Positions 48,492 to 61,886 of a stretch of DNA of 64,000 nt are shown piece after piece. The translations under genes were made by a program, and so were the position numbers. Location of the stretch: the NCBI GenBank assembly GCA_024278985.1, contig JAJRSC010000030.1, positions 1 through 64,000 on the forward strand. The letters are read 5' to 3'. The notes under the pieces were generated by a model. The model ran no database searches. It was not told the origin of the DNA and saw only the letters and a list, made by a program, of their open reading frames with translations. The stretch's first letter is position 1. Each line of letters begins with the position of its first letter. The stretch is from an archaeon (lineage in GTDB: Archaea; AGJL01; Methanococci; Methanococcales; Methanocaldococcaceae).

Positions 48492-48938
48492 TTAAAATTC
48501 TTTTTTCTTAGAGATTACTTTAACACTTTCAACTGGAAGAGTTATAGGAATTGGAACAGCTGCATTTTCTAATTCAACAGTAACCTCTTCCTTATTTTTA
48601 TCAACTCTTATAATTTTTGCTCTTTCTCCTTTAAATGGTCCAGCAATAATTTCCACAATATAGCCCTTTTCTAAGTCATCTATTATTTTTCTTGGTGATA
48701 AAATTTGTTCTAATTCATCAATTGATATAACTCCTGGAAGGACTTTTCTTATTCTTGGAATACCTTTAATTAATTCCTTTACATCACTTTCTGATTCAGC
48801 TTCAATAATTAAATATCCTTTAAGTGTTTCAGTTGCTAAAATAGAATAAATATTTAAATCTTCTTTTTCAGCTTTATTTGCCAATATTTGGGCTAAATTT
48901 TTTTCCTGTCCTGACATTGTTTTAACTGCATATATCAT
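48492..48938 (-). CDS. spt5: Transcription elongation factor Spt5
   Basis: A 148-residue NusG/Spt5 protein: N-terminal NGN domain (MIYAVKTMSGQEKNLAQIL) and C-terminal KOW domain (PFKGERAKIIRVDKNKEEV). It binds RNA polymerase with Spt4 and promotes processive elongation. It is the last gene of the ftsZ-secE-spt5 operon, 3 nt after secE. Confidence 0.93.
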   Translation of the reverse strand: MIYAVKTMSGQEKNLAQILANKAEKEDLNIYSILATETLKGYLIIEAESESDVKELIKGIPRIRKVLPGVISIDELEQILSPRKIIDDLEKGYIVEIIAGPFKGERAKIIRVDKNKEEVTVELENAAVPIPITLPVESVKVISKKKEF

Positions 48939-48941
48939 AGT

Positions 48942-49142
48942 TTATCCCTTTAAAATATTCTTAATATATGTTGCTGGAACATGGATTATATAGCCAATAA
49001 CTCCCAATATTGTTATTCCTAAGGCAGTTACTTTGGCAACTGCAAGATATTCATCTAAAGTAGGTTTTTTTAAAACTAACCAAACTCTTTTACATTCTTC
49101 AATAAATTCTTTAAATTCCTCTATTTTTTTGTTTATGTCCAT
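48942..49142 (-). CDS. secE: Protein translocase subunit SecE (Sec61 gamma)
   Basis: A 66-residue protein with a charged amphipathic N-terminus containing ECKRVWLVLKKPTLDEYLAVAK, the typical SecE/Sec61-gamma segment, and one transmembrane helix (TALGITILGVIGYIIHV). It is the small clamp subunit of the SecYEG channel. It lies between ftsZ and spt5, the order usual in Methanococcales. Confidence 0.9.
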   Translation of the reverse strand: MDINKKIEEFKEFIEECKRVWLVLKKPTLDEYLAVAKVTALGITILGVIGYIIHVPATYIKNILKG

Positions 49143-49146
49143 GTTA

Positions 49147-50241
49147 TCACAATTTTGGTATTCCTATATCTTTAATTATTCTTTTTCTTTGTAATCCAGT
49201 CTCTTTTATTTCAACTCTTGATTGAACTCCTGTAACAACTAATAAAACTCTTACAGTGTCCTCTAAACTGTCATCTGTTGTAGCTCCCCAAATAATTGTT
49301 GCCTCAGGGTCTAATCTTGAGGAAACAGTTTCAACTACTTCTCTGGATTCTTCTAATGTTAAATTCTCTGGTCCCATAACATGAATTAATGCTCCTTTTG
49401 CCCCATCAATATCAACATCTAATAAAGGAGATTTTAATGCCTGATTTATTGCTTCTTTAGCTCTTTTCTCTCCTTCTCCTTCTCCAATACCAATCATTGC
49501 CAAGCCTCCATTAGACATAACTGCCTTAACATCTGCAAAATCAACATTAATAAGCCCTGTTTTGGTGATAAGTTCAACTAATCCTTTAACAGAGTTTATA
49601 AGTACTTCATCAGCTACTTTAAAAGCAGTTTTTAATGGCATTTTAGGAACTATTTCAAATAATTTCTCATTAGGAATTACAACTAAAGTGTCTGTATGTT
49701 CTTGTAATTTTTTTAAACCTTCAATTGCATTTTTCATTCTAACTTTACCTTCCATTTCAAAGGGTAAGGTAACAACTGCAACAGTTAATGCTCCTATTTT
49801 TTTAGCAATTTCAGCAACAACTGGAGCAGAACCTGTTCCAGTCCCTCCTCCTAAACCACAGGTAATAAAGACCATATCAGAATCTTGTATGGCTGCTTTT
49901 ATCTCCTCAGCACTTTCTTTTGCAGCTTCTTCTCCAATTTTAGGATTACCTCCAGCTCCTAAACCTCTTGTTAATTTCTTACCTATTAATATCTTTTTAT
50001 CTGCTTTAGTTCTTAAAAGTTGTTGAGCATCAGTATTTATTGCTATAGTTGTAGCTCCTTCAATACCTTCTGTTTTTAACCTTGTTATTGTATTGTTTCC
50101 AGCTCCTCCACATCCAACTACGGAAATTCTTGCTTTTGTTTGCTCTAAATACTCCAATAACTCTTTATCCTCTGGAGATAATTCAAAATTATCAATATTA
50201 TCAATATTTTCCTCTTCTAAAATTTTTTCCAAGAATTTCAT
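49147..50241 (-). CDS. ftsZ: Cell division protein FtsZ
   Basis: A 364-residue tubulin-like GTPase that forms the division ring. VVGCGGAGNNTITRLK starts the nucleotide site; GLGGGTGTGSAPVVAEIAK is the tubulin signature; NVDFADVKAVMSNGG is the T7 loop completing GTP hydrolysis between subunits. The start follows GTAGGTGGATATTAA. Confidence 0.95.
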   Translation of the reverse strand: MKFLEKILEEENIDNIDNFELSPEDKELLEYLEQTKARISVVGCGGAGNNTITRLKTEGIEGATTIAINTDAQQLLRTKADKKILIGKKLTRGLGAGGNPKIGEEAAKESAEEIKAAIQDSDMVFITCGLGGGTGTGSAPVVAEIAKKIGALTVAVVTLPFEMEGKVRMKNAIEGLKKLQEHTDTLVVIPNEKLFEIVPKMPLKTAFKVADEVLINSVKGLVELITKTGLINVDFADVKAVMSNGGLAMIGIGEGEGEKRAKEAINQALKSPLLDVDIDGAKGALIHVMGPENLTLEESREVVETVSSRLDPEATIIWGATTDDSLEDTVRVLLVVTGVQSRVEIKETGLQRKRIIKDIGIPKL

Positions 50242-50296
50242 TTAATATCCACCTACATTATAATAAATTTTATTTAACTTGGTTTTTAATATTACA

Positions 50297-50312
50297 TATG
50301 TTATATATAAAA
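50297..50312. promoter_or_regulatory. Bidirectional TATA region between ftsZ and ubiX-srp54
   Basis: The 113-nt gap between the divergent ftsZ and ubiX starts contains one conspicuous TATA-like core, TTATATATAA (50301-50310), which is palindromic. It lies 45 nt from the ubiX ATG and 60 nt from the ftsZ ATG, so one core could give both transcripts short leaders. This is inferred from spacing only. Confidence 0.45.
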
Positions 50313-50354
50313 ATGTTATTGATATCAAAAAATTAAAAATGGGATTGGAATAGC

Positions 50355-50921
50355 ATGAAAAAAAAGGTTGTTGTGTGTATAACAGGAGCCTCTGGAGTGA
50401 TTTATGCTAAAAGATTGTTAGAAGTCCTAAAAAATAATGTTAATGTTAGCTTGATAATATCCAATTCAGCTAAAAAAATTATTACAGAAGAGTTAAATAT
50501 TGATTGGAGAGAACTTAAAAAATTAGCAGATAACTACTATGAAAATAATGATTTTTTTTCTCCATTGGCATCAGGTTCAAATAAGTTTTATGCTGTTGTT
50601 GTTATACCTTGCTCTATGAAAACACTTTCTGCTATAGCAAATGGATACTCATCAAATTTAATAGTAAGAGTTTGTGATATTGCTCTAAAAGAAAGAAGAA
50701 AACTAATTTTATTGCCAAGAGAAATGCCTTTAAATAGCATACATTTAGAAAATATGTTAAAATTATCTAATTTAGGGGCAATAATAATGCCACCATGTCC
50801 TGCTTTTTACTATAAACCAAAAAATTTGGATGATATTATTAATTTTATTGTAGGCAGAATTTTGGATATTTTAGAAATTGAAAATAATTTATTTAAAAGA
50901 TGGAATAAAGAAGAGGGATAA
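50355..50921 (+). CDS. ubiX: Flavin prenyltransferase UbiX
   Basis: A 188-residue flavoprotein that makes prenylated FMN, the cofactor of UbiD decarboxylases. [19 protein letters not shown] binds [24 protein letters not shown] and [17 protein letters not shown] are characteristic. It starts after GGATTGGAATAGC and ends 1 nt before srp54. No ubiD is in the window. Confidence 0.92.
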   Translation: MKKKVVVCITGASGVIYAKRLLEVLKNNVNVSLIISNSAKKIITEELNIDWRELKKLADNYYENNDFFSPLASGSNKFYAVVVIPCSMKTLSAIANGYSSNLIVRVCDIALKERRKLILLPREMPLNSIHLENMLKLSNLGAIIMPPCPAFYYKPKNLDDIINFIVGRILDILEIENNLFKRWNKEEG

Positions 50922-50922
50922 T

Positions 50923-52266
50923 ATGCTTGATAAATTAGGAGAAAATCTTAATAAAGCCATAAATAGAATTAAAAATGCTGTATTTGTAGATAAAAAACTA
51001 ATTAAAGAAGTTGTTAGAGATATTCAGAGGGCTTTACTTCAGGCAGATGTAAATGTAAAACTTGTTTTAAAAATTAGTAAAGAAATTGAAAGGAGAGCAT
51101 TGGAGGAAGAAGTTCCTAAAGGATTATCAAAAAAAGAACATATAATAAAAATTGTTTATGAGGAATTGGTTAAACTGTTAGGTGAAGAAGCAAAAAAATT
51201 AGAAATTGACCCTAAAAAAAGAAATGTTTTTATGTTGGTTGGAATTCAAGGAAGTGGTAAAACTACAACTGCTGCAAAGTTGGCAAGATATATAAAAAAG
51301 CAAGGTTTAAGACCTGCTTTAATAGCTGCAGATACTTATAGACCAGCGGCATATGAACAACTAAAACAATTGGCAGAGAAGATACAAGTACCCATTTATG
51401 GGGATAGAACAAAAACTCCTGAGGAGATTGTTAAAGAAGGATTAAAAAAGTTTGAAAATGTAGATGTTGTTATTATTGATACAGCTGGAAGACATAAAGA
51501 AGAAAAAGGCTTATTGGAAGAGATGAAGAGAATTAAAGAGATAGCTAACCCTGATGAGATTATACTTGTTATTGATGGAACTATTGGACAACAGGCAAAA
51601 ACTCAGGCAAAAGCTTTTAAAGAGGCTGTTGGAGAAATAGGTAGTATAATAGTTACTAAACTTGATGGTTCTGCTAAGGGAGGAGGAGCTTTAAGTGCAG
51701 TTGCAGAAACAGGGGCTCCTATAAAGTTTATTGGTATTGGGGAAAAAATAGATGACTTAGAGCCATTTGACCCTAAAAAGTTTATTTCAAGAATCTTAGG
51801 ATTGGGGGATATTGATACATTACTAAAAAAAGCAGAGGAAATAGTAGATGAGAAGACAGAGGAAAGTATTGAGGCAATAATGAAAGGTAAATATACTTTA
51901 AATGAATTACTTGCCCAATTGGAAGCTATTGAAAATATGGGGTCAATGAAAAAAATATTGAGTATGATTCCTGGACTGAGTGGAATGCCTAAAGAACTGT
52001 CTAATTTAACAGAATCAAAGATAAAGAGATATAAAGTTATTATAAACTCTATGACTTTAGAGGAAAGAGAAAACCCAAAAATAATAAAAGCATCAAGAAT
52101 TAGAAGAATAGCAAGAGGGTCTGGAAGTAAAGAAGAAGAAGTTAAAGAAGTTTTAAGATATTATGAAACAACAAGAAGAGCCATAGACCAACTAAGAAAG
52201 GGTAAGATGTTAAGAATTGGAGGACCATTAGGACAGATATTAAGACAGTTAATGTTTAAAGAGTAA
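50923..52266 (+). CDS. srp54: Signal recognition particle protein SRP54
   Basis: A 447-residue GTPase. N domain ([20 protein letters not shown]), G domain with [32 protein letters not shown] and [14 protein letters not shown], then the Met-rich M domain from about residue 300 that binds 7S RNA and signal peptides. ATG 50923 is preceded by AGAGGGATAAT. Its 3' end overlaps convergent pgi by 18 nt. Confidence 0.95.
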   Translation: MLDKLGENLNKAINRIKNAVFVDKKLIKEVVRDIQRALLQADVNVKLVLKISKEIERRALEEEVPKGLSKKEHIIKIVYEELVKLLGEEAKKLEIDPKKRNVFMLVGIQGSGKTTTAAKLARYIKKQGLRPALIAADTYRPAAYEQLKQLAEKIQVPIYGDRTKTPEEIVKEGLKKFENVDVVIIDTAGRHKEEKGLLEEMKRIKEIANPDEIILVIDGTIGQQAKTQAKAFKEAVGEIGSIIVTKLDGSAKGGGALSAVAETGAPIKFIGIGEKIDDLEPFDPKKFISRILGLGDIDTLLKKAEEIVDEKTEESIEAIMKGKYTLNELLAQLEAIENMGSMKKILSMIPGLSGMPKELSNLTESKIKRYKVIINSMTLEERENPKIIKASRIRRIARGSGSKEEEVKEVLRYYETTRRAIDQLRKGKMLRIGGPLGQILRQLMFKE

Positions 52267-53373
52267 CTCCCAGCATATTCTTTTTTCTAATTCTACAGCA
52301 GGCTGATTAAAGGCATTAATATTAAAGAGTTCTCCCATAAATCCAATTTGATACATGTAAAAGTAGAGTAAGGAACCAAGTTCTTTTTCATTTATCTCAT
52401 CCAAAACTATTTTTACATTAGGAACATTTTTTAATGTTAAAGATTTCTCTGTTGCCAACTGTTCAGTTAAAATAACTTCTGAAAGTTTAAACTTCTTATT
52501 ATTAAATTCTATCTCAAAATCATCTCTATATTTTTTAACTGTTAAAAAAGTTATTACTTTATCTTTTTTTCCATCTAAATATAGCTGTAAAAGGGAATGC
52601 TGGTCTTTTGCACCTATAGAAAACATTGGAGTAATTCCTTCTCCACATTTTCCTAAACTTTCTCCCACCAATTGCTTATACCATTCTCCAAAATAAGATA
52701 ATGCTTCATAATAACTAAATAATACTGATATTGTTTTATTGTCTTTATAGTGAAGATAATGAATAACACCATTTATAACTGCTGGATTATCTTTTTTTCT
52801 ACAAATTTTATCCATTTCTCTTGCTCCTTTTAATATTTTATTAATATCAACACCCAAAGCAGATAGAGGGGCTAATCCAACATTTGTTAAAACTGAAAAT
52901 CTTCCAGGGACATTTTTAGGAATATTTAAGATAGGATAATTATTTTTTATAGCAATTTCTTTTAATTTTCCTCCATTAGTAATAAATATAAAATTTTTAG
53001 AGTTTGTCTTTTCCTTTAAAAGGTTATAGTTTATGATGGTCTCTAAGGTATTTCCTGATTTACTAACAATAAAAATTAAAGTATCTTTATCAATATTTTC
53101 AATTATTTTCCTGCACTTTTCTGGGTCTATGTTATCTAAAAAATAGCCATTTTTTAAATTTAAAGAGTAGTATAATGTTTCAGTTCCTAATATAGAGCCA
53201 CCCATTCCAACAACAATAACCTTATCAGCAGAAAAATCATATTTATAATCTTTATAAATTGCCTCCCTAAATCCAACAATCCCCTTACTTAACTTCTCCT
53301 CAAAATTTTTAAAATATGGAGAATAGTTAAAATTATCGATATTGACCATAGAGTTATCATAATTATACTCCAT
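52249..53373 (-). CDS. pgi: Glucose-6-phosphate isomerase
   Basis: A 374-residue PGI of the classic (SIS-fold) type, interconverting glucose-6-P and fructose-6-[31 protein letters not shown] and [14 protein letters not shown] are family motifs; the C-terminal QPAVELEK follows. It is shorter than bacterial enzymes, as in other Methanococcales. ATG follows GTGGGGAGAATAAT. Confidence 0.9.
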   Translation of the reverse strand: MEYNYDNSMVNIDNFNYSPYFKNFEEKLSKGIVGFREAIYKDYKYDFSADKVIVVGMGGSILGTETLYYSLNLKNGYFLDNIDPEKCRKIIENIDKDTLIFIVSKSGNTLETIINYNLLKEKTNSKNFIFITNGGKLKEIAIKNNYPILNIPKNVPGRFSVLTNVGLAPLSALGVDINKILKGAREMDKICRKKDNPAVINGVIHYLHYKDNKTISVLFSYYEALSYFGEWYKQLVGESLGKCGEGITPMFSIGAKDQHSLLQLYLDGKKDKVITFLTVKKYRDDFEIEFNNKKFKLSEVILTEQLATEKSLTLKNVPNVKIVLDEINEKELGSLLYFYMYQIGFMGELFNINAFNQPAVELEKRICWELLFKH

Positions 53374-53529
53374 ATTATTCTCCCCACGATATAATAGTAA
53401 GATTATTTTTCTATATATTCTTTATTTAAATATTATAAACTTATTTTCTATATTAAATAAGAAAACTTTTATAACATAATTCTTAGTTTAAGTTTATTTT
53501 AGACATTAATAATAGTTGGAGGGATAATA

Positions 53530-54864
53530 ATGAAAGTGCTATTAATTGGAGGAGGAGGAAGAGAAAGTGCTATAGCACATGCATTAAAAAAAGATGATAA
53601 TGTAGAGTTATATACATTACTGAAAAATAAAAATCCTGGAATAACAAGATTATCAGAAGAGATATGTTTAGCAAGTGAAACAGATTTAAACAGTGTTGAA
53701 AATTTTGCCAAAAAAATAAAACCTGATTTAGCAGTTATAGGACCTGAGGCCCCATTATAGAAAGGAGTAGTTGATTTATTGGAAGGGTTAGGAATACCAA
53801 CTGTTGGACCAAATAAAGAAGCTGCAAAAATTGAAACTAATAAGGCATTTATGAGAAATTTATTTGCAAAATACAATATAAAGGGTTCTTTAACATATAA
53901 ATTTTTTGATGAATATTCTGAGGAATTGGAAAGTTTTATAGATGAACTTACTGAAAAAGGTATAAAAGTTGTAGTTAAACCAGTTGGATTAACCGGAGGT
54001 AAGGGAGTTAAAGTAGTTGGAGAACAATTAAAAGATAATGAAGAAGCAAAAAAATATGCTAAGGAAATATTTGAGAGTGGATTGGGAGGAGGTAGAGTTT
54101 TAATTGAGGAAAAACTTGAAGGAGTTGAATTTACTTTACATGGATTTGTTGATAAAGAGCATATAAAATTTACTCCATTTGTCCAAGACCATCCTCATGC
54201 ATATGAAGGGGATAAAGGGCCAATAACTGGAGGAATGGGTTCATACTCCTGTCCAACTCATGACTTACCATTTTTAACTGAGGAAGATATTAGAGTTTCT
54301 AAGGAAATAATGGAAGAGACAGTTAAGGCATTAAAAAAAGAAGTTGGAGGTTATAAAGGAATATTGTATGGTCAGTTTATGCTAACAAAAGAGGGGCCTA
54401 AAATTATTGAATATAATGCAAGATTTGGAGACCCTGAGTCAATGAATATATTGGCTATACTAAGAAGTAGTTTCTTAGATATATGTAAGGGAATAGTTGA
54501 AGGTAATTTAAATAATGTTAATGTAGAATTTGACAAAAAAGCAACTGTCTGTAAGTATGTTGTTCCTATGGGATACCCTGAAAATCCTGTTAGAGGAAAA
54601 GAAATATATGTAGATGAAGAAAAAATTAAAAATGTTGGGGCAATATTACACTATGCAGCTGTAAATGAAGAAGATGGAAAATTAATTATGACAGGTTCAA
54701 GGGCAGTAGCTGTTGTTGGTGTTGCTGATAATATAGAAGATGCTGAAAAAATAGCAGAAGAAGCAACTAAATTTATAAATGGACAAGTATATCATAGAAG
54801 TGATATTGGTAAAAAGGAATTAATAAAGAAAAGAATTGAAATAATGAAAAAATTAAGGGGATAA
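53530..54864 (+). pseudogene. purD: Phosphoribosylamine-glycine ligase PurD, interrupted by in-frame TAG
   Basis: The two parts are one gene of 445 codons in a single frame: 53530-53757 encodes the N domain ([17 protein letters not shown] to AVIGPEAPL), then TAG at 53758-53760 (codon 77), then Lys-Gly-Val-Val-Asp and the ATP-grasp domain with [34 protein letters not shown] and [13 protein letters not shown]. The usual residue in that loop is Glu (APLEKGVVD), so GAG to TAG is the simplest reading. Purine synthesis is expected to be essential here. A TTG restart at 53779 would lack the N domain. Confidence 0.85.
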
Positions 54865-54867
54865 ATC

Positions 54868-56073
54868 TTGATTTATGCAGTTATAACTCCTTTTGGAATT
54901 TTTGGAAGTGAAACGGAATATATTGATAACTTTGAAGATTTTAAATATAGAAAATTAATAAAAGAAGAAGATATTCCAGAGTTTTTATATAGAGTTAGAA
55001 CTCAGCCACATAAAATAATTGAAGAAATAAAAGATTGGGGAGATGTAAGATTAGAAATATTTAGTTCAGAGCCATTTTATAATGGAAAATATATAAGAGA
55101 AAATTTATTCAGAATTGGGAAGGAGTTAGGATATTTTAAAGATTATAATGATTTTATAAATAAAATGCATTATTGGAACTCAGAATTAACAAAAAGATTA
55201 ATGAAAAGTTATTCTGAACAAAAAGATAAAATAATTATTCAAGTTGCTGAAGCAATTTCTGATTTAGATAAGGTTTTAAATCTTCTCTCAGAAAGATTGA
55301 GAGAATGGTATTCTCTACATTTCCCTGAATTAGATTCCGCAGTAAGTAAGCATGAAACTTATGTTAATTTAGTATCTGAATTAAAAGAAAGAAAAAGTTT
55401 TACTAAAGAGGAGTTAAAAACTAAAGTTCCAAAAAAATTGGCAGAAAAATTGGAAAGTTTAGCCAAAAGTTCAATGGGAGGAGAGTTTGAGAGTTATGAT
55501 ATTGAAGCAGTTTCTAAGTTTGCAAAGGAAATAAAACATCTTTATGAAATTAGAAAGGATTTATATGATTATTTAGATAAACTTATGGAAGAAGAAGCTC
55601 CTAATCTTAAAAAGATTGCTGGAACAAGTTTAGGAGCTAAACTAATAGGATTAGCAGGAGGATTGGAAAAATTATCTAAAATGCCTGCCTCAACCATACA
55701 AGTTTTAGGTGCTGAAAAGGCATTGTTTGCCCATCTTAGAAAAGGTTCTCCTCCTCCAAAACATGGAATTATTTATAATCATCCATTAATATTAAACTCT
55801 CCTAAGTGGCAAAGAGGAAAGATAGCAAGAGCATTGGCATGTAAATTGGCTATTGCAGCAAGAGGTGATTTTAATAAGGATTATATTGCTGATGAACTAT
55901 ATGAGAAATTATTAAAAAGAGTTGAAGAAATTAAAAGAAAATATCCAAACCCTCCAAAAAAGAAGAAAAAAGAGAAAAAAGAAAAAAGGAGTAAAAAAGA
56001 TAAAAAGAAGAAATTTAAAAAGAGTAAAAAAGATAAAAAAAGAAAAGTTATTGGAAAAACTGGGAAAAAATGA
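54868..56073 (+). CDS. nop5: C/D box sRNP core protein Nop5 (Nop56/58)
   Basis: A 401-residue protein starting at TTG ([18 protein letters not shown]). It has an N-terminal fibrillarin-binding domain, a coiled coil near 120-250, and the Nop domain with [45 protein letters not shown], followed by a strongly basic Lys tail of about 45 residues. With fibrillarin and L7Ae it makes 2'-O-methylation sRNPs. The fibrillarin gene, often adjacent in archaea, is not here. Confidence 0.93.
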   Translation: MIYAVITPFGIFGSETEYIDNFEDFKYRKLIKEEDIPEFLYRVRTQPHKIIEEIKDWGDVRLEIFSSEPFYNGKYIRENLFRIGKELGYFKDYNDFINKMHYWNSELTKRLMKSYSEQKDKIIIQVAEAISDLDKVLNLLSERLREWYSLHFPELDSAVSKHETYVNLVSELKERKSFTKEELKTKVPKKLAEKLESLAKSSMGGEFESYDIEAVSKFAKEIKHLYEIRKDLYDYLDKLMEEEAPNLKKIAGTSLGAKLIGLAGGLEKLSKMPASTIQVLGAEKALFAHLRKGSPPPKHGIIYNHPLILNSPKWQRGKIARALACKLAIAARGDFNKDYIADELYEKLLKRVEEIKRKYPNPPKKKKKEKKEKRSKKDKKKKFKKSKKDKKRKVIGKTGKK

Positions 56074-57176
56074 CTTATAAAGAAATTTTTAAAGAGTTGG
56101 AAGAGTATAGAAAGATGGACTTAAAATATGAAGATGGAAAAATATTTTCTTCTATGTGCACTAAACCACTTCCAATAACAAAAAAGATTGTTGAGTTGTT
56201 CTTAGAAACAAACTTAGGAGACCCAGGATTGTTTAGAGGGACTGCAATATTAGAAAAAAAAGCAATTTAACTTTTAGGAAAGTTCTTAAATAATCCTAAA
56301 TCTTTTGGGAATGTTGTCAGTGGAGGAACTGAAGCAAATTTAATGGCTTTAAAGGTTATAAAAAAAATGAAAGGTAGGAATATTATATTACCAAAAACTG
56401 CCCATTTTTCTTTTGAAAAAGGTAAAGAAATGATGGACTTAAATTTAATTTATGCCCCAATAAAAAAAGATTATACTGTAGATGAGAAATTTATTAAGGA
56501 CTTTGTAGAAGATAATAAGGTAGATGCTATTATAGGAATAGCTGGAACTACAGAATTTGGGACTATTGATAATATAAAATATCTCTCAAAAATATCAAAG
56601 GATAACAATATCTATCTTCATGTAGATGCTGCTTTTGGAGGTTTTGTTATACCCTTCTTAGATAAAAATATAAAGTTTGACTTTTCTTTAAATATTGATT
56701 CTATAACAATAGATGGCCATAAAATGGGATTATGTCCTATACCTTGTGGAGGAATATTATTTAAATCTGAAGATTATAAAAAATTTTTAGAGGTTGAAGC
56801 ATTTTATTTAACAGAGGATAAACAAACTACTATATTAGGAACAAGAGTAGGATATGGTGCTGTTTCTTTATATGTTATATTAAAATACTTTTTAAATGAA
56901 GTGGAAAAAAATGTTAAAAAATGTGTAAATAATACCTTTTATTTATATAAAAAATTAAAAGAGAATAGTTATAAACCTTTAATTAAACCAGTTATGAATA
57001 TAATAAATATTGAAGATGAAAACTATAAAGAAACATGTTTAAAACTAAGAGAAAAAGGTTATTATGTATCAATATGTAAAAATGCCAATGCCTTAAGATT
57101 AGTTATTATGCCCCATATAGAGAGAGAACATATTGATAATTTTATAGATATTTTAAATAGTATAAAGAAAAGTTAG
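56070..57176 (+). pseudogene. mfnA: L-tyrosine/L-aspartate decarboxylase MfnA, interrupted by in-frame TAA
   Basis: 368 codons in one frame, split by TAA at 56268-56270 (codon 67). The first part ([20 protein letters not shown]...LGDPGLF) and the second (VVSGGTEANLMALKVIKKMK, HVDAAFGGFVIPF, DGHKMGLCPIPCGG with the PLP Lys) match MJ0050. In M. jannaschii an Ala is at the stop position, in my memory; Glu (GAA) would give TAA by one change. MfnA makes tyramine for methanofuran. It overlaps nop5 by ATGA, so the transcript is intact. Confidence 0.83.
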
Positions 57177-57187
57177 AGGGGTAAAAT

Positions 57188-57481
57188 ATGTTAGGAATCA
57201 GAAGAATAGTTTTAGATATATTAAAACCTCATGAGCCAAAAATAACAGATATGGCTCTGAGATTGACAGCACTGAGTAATGTAGATGGGGTTAATATAAC
57301 TGTTTATGAAATAGATAAAGAGACAGAAAATGTTAAGGTTACTATCGAAGGGAAAAATTTGGATTTTTATGAGATTCAACAAATAGTTGAAGAACTTGGA
57401 GGAACAATACATAGTATTGATGAAGTTGTTGCTGGAAAAAAAATAATTGAAGAAGTAAAAACCCCTCAAGATAGACATTAG
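57188..57481 (+). CDS. DUF211-family protein
   Basis: A 97-residue ferredoxin-fold-like protein: MLGIRRIVLDILKPHEPKI, then DGVNITVYEIDKETENVKVTIEG and EELGGTIHSIDEVVAGK. This matches the archaeal DUF211 family, related to small-ligand-binding ACT-like proteins; function unknown. It is 11 nt after mfnA in the same direction. Confidence 0.85.
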   Translation: MLGIRRIVLDILKPHEPKITDMALRLTALSNVDGVNITVYEIDKETENVKVTIEGKNLDFYEIQQIVEELGGTIHSIDEVVAGKKIIEEVKTPQDRH

Positions 57482-57596
57482 AAAAGCAATATTTTTTATC
57501 TTTTTTTAAAGTTAAAAGTTTAAAAAACTAAGAAAATAATAAAACTACCTATATTAAAGTAAAAAAATATTTAAAGTGTTAGATTACTTCTTTACT

Positions 57597-60296
<2,700 letters not shown>

Positions 60297-60451
60297 CTAA
60301 AATAAACTTTTTAATTAAATTATGATTTTGGAGTTCTATATAAATTTTTTGATTATGTGATAATTTTATGAACATCCACTCAAATAATTAAAATATGCTA
60401 TACATATTATTTTTTTAAATTTCATAACATATAATATTATCTACAATATTA

Positions 60452-61738
60452 TTAAATAATTTCATTTAGTTTTTCTAATACTCTTAAAATATCTTCTTCT
60501 TTTACTCCAATAGCAGCATTAACAACAAGATAATCATAAGGATATTCTCCTAAATAACATGTTCCAAACTTATCTTTTCTATTTACACCTCTTGGACCTG
60601 TTATTCTTAAATTGTATAATTTTCCTGCTACATCAATAGGATTTTTTACAGTTATAGCAGAGGAAATTGGATTTTCAACATTTAAAACTTTTTCTCCTTT
60701 TTTCTTTGCTATCTCATTTAAACCATCATCTAAAATCTTTTTACATTTTTTTTGTGTTTTCATTAGGTTAATATAATTTTTAAATCCAAGATATAAAAGA
60801 GATATAAGTATATTTGCTATTGGATTAGCAGAAGCTCTTCCTGGATATGATAGAGATATCTCTTTTAAGAATTCCTCATTTTTTGTATATATAATTCCTC
60901 CACCTATTGGAGTAAAAAGATTTTTATCTGATGAGCTAATAATTGCATCAACTCTATATTTTAGAGATTTTTTTAGTTTTTCAATATAGTAAAAGTTTTG
61001 CAGAGCATAGGCAGCATTAATAATATGTGGAATATCTTTTTCCTCACATATTTTAGATATCTCAACAATATTATCTGATTCTCTTGGAGGGAAGAATGTT
61101 AAAGTAGATAAAACAACTGGATTTTTTTCTTTATCTATAGCTTTTTCAATATCTTCAACTGGAACATAAACTTTATCTCCATCTAATACTGTCTCCACCA
61201 ATCTCATCCTTAAACCTATAAAAGATGTAGCCTTTATAGGACTTTTATGAGCAGCATAAGGATAAATAACAGAATCCACTTTATACCTCTTTCTTGCAGC
61301 AGATAAAGCTAAACCAATACTCATACCAGTAGCAATAGGTGTTGCTATAGCTTTAACTTTTAATCCAAGTTTTTTTAAAAAACTTTCTAAAATTTGGTTT
61401 GTTAATTTATACATTATACTGGCTCCTGGTGCCTTTGGTTGAGGGTCTATTAAGTTACCACTCCTACCAACTCCATGGCAAAAATTAAAAACACTCTCTT
61501 TTTGTATTCTTGTTAAAACTCTTGCCTCTCTTTCTCCAATTTGAATAACATTAGGGTCTTTATCAGTATCCATAAATGATAATATTCTTAATAAAAATTG
61601 AATATGTTCCTCACTTATTCCCTCTTCAGGGATAGTTCTCTGCTCTAATATGTTATTTATTATTTTTATATTCTCATTTAAAGATATTTTTCCTCTTTTT
61701 TCCATATTTTTAGGTAGAAAATTGTTTATATTTATCAT
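60452..61738 (-). CDS. spcS: O-phosphoseryl-tRNA(Sec) selenium transferase (SepSecS)
   Basis: A 428-residue PLP enzyme that turns phosphoseryl-tRNA(Sec) into selenocysteinyl-tRNA, using selenophosphate. The PLP Lys is in SSSDKNLFTPIGG; GVGRSGNLIDPQPKAPGAS and ATGMSIGLALSAAR are characteristic. Its neighbour on the other strand is a selenoprotein gene. TTATATATT around 61788-61796 is a likely TATA box. Closest homologue remembered: M. jannaschii MJ0610. Confidence 0.93.
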   Translation of the reverse strand: MININNFLPKNMEKRGKISLNENIKIINNILEQRTIPEEGISEEHIQFLLRILSFMDTDKDPNVIQIGEREARVLTRIQKESVFNFCHGVGRSGNLIDPQPKAPGASIMYKLTNQILESFLKKLGLKVKAIATPIATGMSIGLALSAARKRYKVDSVIYPYAAHKSPIKATSFIGLRMRLVETVLDGDKVYVPVEDIEKAIDKEKNPVVLSTLTFFPPRESDNIVEISKICEEKDIPHIINAAYALQNFYYIEKLKKSLKYRVDAIISSSDKNLFTPIGGGIIYTKNEEFLKEISLSYPGRASANPIANILISLLYLGFKNYINLMKTQKKCKKILDDGLNEIAKKKGEKVLNVENPISSAITVKNPIDVAGKLYNLRITGPRGVNRKDKFGTCYLGEYPYDYLVVNAAIGVKEEDILRVLEKLNEII

Positions 61739-61840
61739 TAATAACCTCCCTCAAAGTTAAATATTGATTTTTTAATTTTATCCACATCTTATATATTAAA
61801 ATATCAGATAGTTGTTAATAGAAATGACACATACATAAAC

Positions 61841-61848
61841 TTTATATA
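61841..61848 (+). promoter_or_regulatory. TATA box of the HesB-like selenoprotein gene
   Basis: TTTATATA (61841-61848) preceded by AAAC gives a strong BRE/TATA unit. With usual spacing, transcription would start near 61870, about 17 nt before the ATG at 61887, where GGTG serves as ribosome site. Confidence 0.5.
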
Positions 61849-61886
61849 TAACAAACCTATATTATTTTTCATTAGTAGGTGAAAAA

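Noticed and set aside
53758-53760. TAG read as pyrrolysine
   Set aside because: TAG ends several normal genes here (for example ehaC and ehaD), no pyl genes are seen, and the affected proteins are not methylamine methyltransferases.
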